Shown here piece by piece: positions 44,201 to 50,200 of a stretch of DNA of 64,000 nt. Position 1 is the first letter of the stretch, and every line of letters starts with the position of its first letter. The notes beneath the pieces were generated by a model. The model worked only from the letters and a program-made list of their open reading frames with translations, ran no database searches and was not told the DNA's origin. This DNA comes from Sinonovacula constricta (lineage: Eukaryota; Mollusca; Bivalvia; Cardiida; Solecurtidae), in NCBI GenBank assembly GCA_007844125.1, contig CM017561.1, positions 62,973,256 through 63,037,255 of the forward strand, read 5' to 3'. Made by a program: the position numbers and the translations under genes.

Positions 44201-47200
44201 TCATATAAAAATATTTTTATATGAAAACAGGCCATCATAAGTTTCACCCTATGACAGTGGTAGTAGTAGCAGCAGCAGCAGACGAAGCAGCAGTATTTAT
44301 AGCTGTAAGAGCAGTTGCAGTAGTTTGTTAACTACATCGCATGGCAGCGTCCCAATTGTAGCCATAATAGCGGAGTCCAGCTATTTTCGGTGGAGGAATA
44401 TATGACCGCAGACAAATGTCTGGGTATAACCACTGGTATATCGCATGCCGGCTGGAAGACGTCCCCACATTGAACCCAGGCTGTGAAAGGTTAAATAATC
44501 AAAGAAGTTACAGGTCGGCGAATCAACATCATGGTTATTTTTACTAAGACGTCATATAATAGATCACTTCTACCCGAATAATCCAAAATCCGAGGAAGGA
44601 CAGTTGAAAATAGGGTATGAGGTCCTAAAACATTTTCAATACACTCTAACGTCATTTTTACAGATACATTCAATCATATTCAAATAGACGTATTTAATTG
44701 TTGATATATAATGAGACATACACTGACTTTATTTCCAATTTCAATATTGCTGGCTGTTGTGATGTACATGAAATTAGTGAATAAATGCCATTATAAAGTC
44801 AGAAAATTACGGCCACTCCAGACAGTAGTTACGTTTTGATATGGTACATGCAGTAGTAGTAGTATAGCTTGCGTATAATAACCCCGACTTGACCTTTAAT
44901 ATTAGCATCTATTAACGATCTAGCTCACACCTATATACGATCAATACCACGCCTTCCTTCCACCTCGGCAATTTACGCATGCAAATGAAAATCAATCGTG
45001 CTTTGTACGTTGAAAGCTTTAGAATTATCTACTTAATTTATACGACAGATAGATGTGCTGTTCGTTAGCCTAATCGGTAAAGCAGCGAGTTTGTTTTGAC
45101 ATTAAATAAATTATGCTGGTTCGAGTCTCACATTTTGCTATTTTTTGTGTTTTATTTTTTCATTTTTTTTGTAACTTTTTTTTTGTTTTCTTGTTCATTT
45201 AGTTTTTATTTAATCTTTCAATTACTATCTTTTTTGTTTTATGTACATTTTATTCAATGATACAGCGGAACTAAAAAAAAGTATAACCATAGTATTCCAA
45301 TAATTGAAAAAAAATCTCTTTTGAGGCTCGAACCCGTGACTTTTCGATCGCGGGCATTGCACGGTAACCCATCGGCCACGCCGGTACTGTTAAGCCTCAT
45401 ACTTGTATTGAATATATAAACATTATGATTGTTCAACAAACATACCCGATCTTAGACGACTGTCAGCGATTGCATCATCGATAACTAATTTTGCGTTCGT
45501 ATTCGATAGATAATATATTCTTGCATAAAGGTCAAGTCGGGGTTATTCTACGCAAGCTATATTAGTCATTGAAGATGATCAGTCCCGGCTGTTTGGGTCA
45601 CCGACTGCAACTCTATTTAACCTCGCGGTTTATTATTGCGTGTGTATACTCTATATAAAGGTAAGTGTTTGTTTATAAAAATAATATTTAGTTATTTTAT
45701 GTTATTCTAGTCTGAAAAATTGCCTTGCCTCTGCGGCTTATTTAGTAATCGTCAAGAAACGTTAGTTTGAAAATACTGAAATAACTTTCAATATTAATAT
45801 TACTGGAATAAATTTCAGCATTTTAGTATTTCAATATACGAGTTCTAAGACTTAATAATCTAATCGTCCTACAAGCAAATATTTTCGTTTTGACATTTGG
45901 ACGGTCACAGTTTTTTCTTCTTCTACTGTCTCTCTTTTTCGTTATCATCTTCTTCTTCCGCCTTTATTGCTACAACAACGACTACTACTACGAGAACAAC
46001 AACAACAACCACTCATACTTGCAAACAGAAATAACTACTACATGCACTACTACTACTATTACTACTACTGCTGCTTATACCACTACTTCTTTTTCTACTA
46101 CTAGTAATTTGCTAATGCTACTTCTAACTATTACTACTACTACATCTAGATCTGCAAATGCCACTACAACTATTACTTTCACATTGCTTGAACACATGTT
46201 GTTGTTCTTTCATAGAAAATGCAAACATACATCGTATTGCTCTCACGTTTAACATTGAGTCAGTTGAAGCCATTTCTGTTATTGATAATAATACCTCGAA
46301 AACCAATATGAAAAACTGACCACCGCAACCAAAAACTTGAAAATTCAATTACAATATGTTAGTCAGCTCATATAATACGATCCTGATTATCTTTTTCATT
46401 TAATTCACTGTTGTATATTTTCGAAATTTATTCAAGTAGGTGGTTAAGGAAAGTATCGAAATACTGGACAGAATGTAAGCATATATCCTTTTGCCTGATG
46501 CTATAAACTATGCGATACTGTAACAGCCCAGAGATTTGACCTCGAGCTGTAGTGTTCGGTCGAGCTCGTTGGGTGATGCTTAATACAGCTGTTTAAGGCC
46601 AGAAAAAAGGGAAATATGAATTCAACCAATCAATAACATTTTTATTAGTTGGCTGCATGAATATCAGTGCTATTTATTCAACGTCAACATGGTTACTTGA
46701 TTCTATTTCATTTAAAAGATTGATCCTAAAATGGCGGCAGACATAGCTGTCAACTGCGTTGTGTTTTGGTGCCAGCCAATCAAATCGTCTTTCCCTTGTT
46801 GGCCCTGTTGCATCATCCAATCAAATTACTTTATTTCCATATTAGCCTTTTACTTCTGTATTGGCGCTATTGGTCCTTTTTCTAACACTGGAACTTTAGT
46901 GAACATGAGGGGTAGTGTTTGCAAGATCTTTGCAACACATACTGCGTCTAATGATATCCCCATATTGCACACTACAATGTTTTTTAACCAATTATGTCCG
47001 TTGCAAAACGGGCGGAAACTTAAAACACCCAAAATCAAGTTTAAATAAGAAAAAAATGGCAAAGTAAAACACGTTATTTCCATATCCCACCAATATGTTC
47101 AGACATAATCAATGTTCTTGATTAAAGCCAGATTCTTACAAAACGGCCGATGTGAACAAGTGAAAAGAACTTTCGCAAAACGAAACCAAGTTCAAATGTT

Positions 47201-50200
47201 GCATATTTATGTGTTTTCCTGGTTTATTCACGATTACCACCCATTTTGGGAAAGATAATGAAGATATTTGACGAATATATTAGTTATTATATTAGCCGAT
47301 GTGTACTTTGTAAAAAACTTGCAAAACGGGTTGAAATTTCAAATGTATCCAACATAAACCAAAAATTGTTTATGCTAGAGAAAAGGTTATGAACATGTAC
47401 TATGCTAAATCCAACATTGGTGTTCAGAAATCATCAAGATTCCTAATTGAAACTAAGGTTACTACAAATCAGGTTTAAATGTCGATAATTGTTGTGTTTT
47501 TATGGTTTATTTATACTTTTCAGCCATTTGAGGCAGGAAAATGAATATATTAGACGTATTATATGCATGTTACTATCAAATAGTGACGCGCTACTACCAT
47601 TTGTCATTTAGAAAACTACTTCCGAAATATACATCAACAGCTATACGAATTTTCACTAACGGGCAAAAGTTTAAATTCAGGCAATGTTACGATAACTTCT
47701 GAATCGATCTTTAGAAGGTGATCAGCCTCTATATAAGTGAAGTATTCAACATACCTCAATCCTTAAATAGAAACCTTTGACAAAATACTAACCCAATTTA
47801 GCAATGGTGACCTTGACATTAATCTTATTTACCTAAACGTTATTCCAATCCTCATTTTACAAAAAAAAATATGATTGGCAGATTAAAACAAACTGTAATC
47901 AAGATTAGCCTTACATAGGTGTTATTATCAATTATATTTTATTATCGTTTCTGTCACCCATGTCGAGCACATCCTCCTAATTCGGTAGTTACTGTTAAAA
48001 TAAAAGATTTATATTGGACTTTTACTAAAAGTAATATTATCATATTAATATCTTAAGACATATAAACAGATATTATCTAGAAATACTAATTCTATATTTG
48101 TATGGAACTTTTTTTTCAACAACGTAAGGGCGACTTATAGTAATTTCAAGTCTAACAAACACCCGATTAAAGTCTGCCGTGTTTACCCTGCATACCGGAA
48201 GCATTGGTTGTACTATCTTTATCAATGACCTGTAAAAATCCACGTCAACTGAAACTTAAAGCGTGCAAACAAAAACAACAGCAAATGACAAACGTGATTT
48301 CGAAGCTTCTGTAAGTTTCGATCAATCGGCAAATCGATGCAAAACATTCAAAATAACAAAATTCAATGCTTCTATTTTTAAACAAGGAAATAATTTACTT
48401 AAAAATGGTGGCGATGTATACTAGTTATAACCTCGAAATAATATTTCCTAGTAAACATTGTAAATATCTTTTATTAATGTAAGACCTAAACATTTTATGT
48501 ATATACACTTTAATTTGAAAACTTAATATCAGTGTTTATGCTACATGTTTATGCATTATAAAATGACGTCAATTCTAAAATATTACGTTATTAATATGAT
48601 ATCTTTTATTTTCCAAATTGACAAACTTTTTTGCTTGATCGGAATTACCGACCAACTTCATGTTTTAAATGTGTGCAAGATACTTCATTTTACAGTATTT
48701 TTTTTTAAGTAAACTTTGATATTAGCACCTCAGGAAACTATCTACGGATCACTACCATGCTGAACAGCCTCCATATAGCCATCTCATGAAATAGACTATA
48801 CAATTTTGAAATGATCGATTTAAATTTACCCTTCATTATATTTCTTAAACCACTTACTAGTCATAAGAATTCTGTGTAAGGTGGACAAGAATAACGATGG
48901 GGGTTTAAGCATATTTAACGGTTTTGAAATCCTTTGCTTCCTCCTGAAAGTACATTAGATTAATAATTGCGATTCCTAGAAAGACCAGCGATTTATGCCT
49001 AGCTTGATAAAATGCATTGAAGATTAATAAGTAAAGGGCGTCTTAACTTTTTTTCGTAACACCAGGTGTATTCAGAAAACAGGACAACAATGTAGTTCAA
49101 ACTCAATATATTGTCGCAATGCCTGGTTAATAAAAAAAAACTACAACATTTACCTCCTTTGCGAAACTCACTTAAGAATATACAACGTGTTACCTGTTTT
49201 GTCTCCGGGACATTCGCAGATCGTAAAATCCTCCAAGAGAGCAAACATTATCTACAAAATAAAATTATGACATACATCAAGCCAGAATCAATTATTAAGT
49301 TAGATTGGACGTGCAAACGTGCCATTTTCAGAATTACAGAATAAAGCCTAACCATATACTGTTACGAAATAGATTATGCTTTATATTTCACAAATTAACA
49401 AGCAGAAATAGTCATTGCTTTAAAATTCGTATAGCAACTGGGCAAACGACATGCTGATTAAAGAAATCAATGACTGAAATAGCCTTCTTTGACATTAATG
49501 AGATGTATTACACTCTAGCTGACTTACCTTGGAGTCGTGACATGCAATTCGAAGACACAAATAGTTGTTCAAAAAAAGTTTTATTTTAGTAGGAGTATTT
49601 TATAGTACTTTCTGATTGCCAGACAGAGTACCTGCATTTCTTACTTTCACCGATACATACCATAACTTTTGGCAGCTGTCTTCAAAATTAGTCATATGAC
49701 AATTCGTAACAACCATTAACCTATGTTGTCTTCAAATTAATCCTATCAGGACTGTTACGTATATTTAGCTTTGACATACCTTGGGATTTTGTTCAATTTA
49801 AATTTACTTTGTATGCATTTGTCGTGTGGTAGTTTAAATTGTCGAAAATTATCATTGGACTTTTGCTTCTTTTTAAACTTTCTTTTATATTCGAAAGGCG
49901 TTTAAAGTAGCCAGGAAACTGGTCGTAAAATAGTTTGATAAGAATAAGGTAAATGACAAAATCATAAACAATTTCATACGTAATTGTGTACTGTACTGGT
50001 AACCACTTAAGGGCTGCATCGAAGGTTTGTACAAATTATATGAGCAGATGAATTTTGGGCTGTTTTTTAGCGGAATGGAGTGTTTTCACCTATAATTGCA
50101 ATGCCGTGCAACAATGCATTGTAATATTACAACCTTCATATAATTAAGAAATTTAAACTTTTGTCTGTGATGGTTTTGTTTAATCCTATGAGCACAATAA

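Larger units (their letters stand above)
42702..49193 (-). other. 6.5-kb gene A intron rich in mobile elements
   Basis: Contains a tRNA-like repeat, a palindromic MITE, a TA-flanked MITE, two copies of repeat family R2 and a TAC-rich tract. From 47560 to 49190 I recognise nothing. Confidence 0.6.

Noticed and set aside
46731..47048. 105-codon plus-strand open frame starting ATGGCGGCAGAC
   Set aside because: No recognisable domain, unusual residue mix, and it overlaps a repeat-rich intron; probably chance.
49194..49230. Shorter version of the second coding exon of gene A (acceptor at 49232-49231)
   Set aside because: Also in frame, but the acceptor at 49253-49252 has a better pyrimidine tract; kept as an alternative only.
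49520..49790. Two strong donor-like sites (CCAAG|GTAAGT near 49527, CCAAG|GTATGT near 49780)
   Set aside because: No acceptor and open frame of phase 0 could be paired with either; probably cryptic sites.
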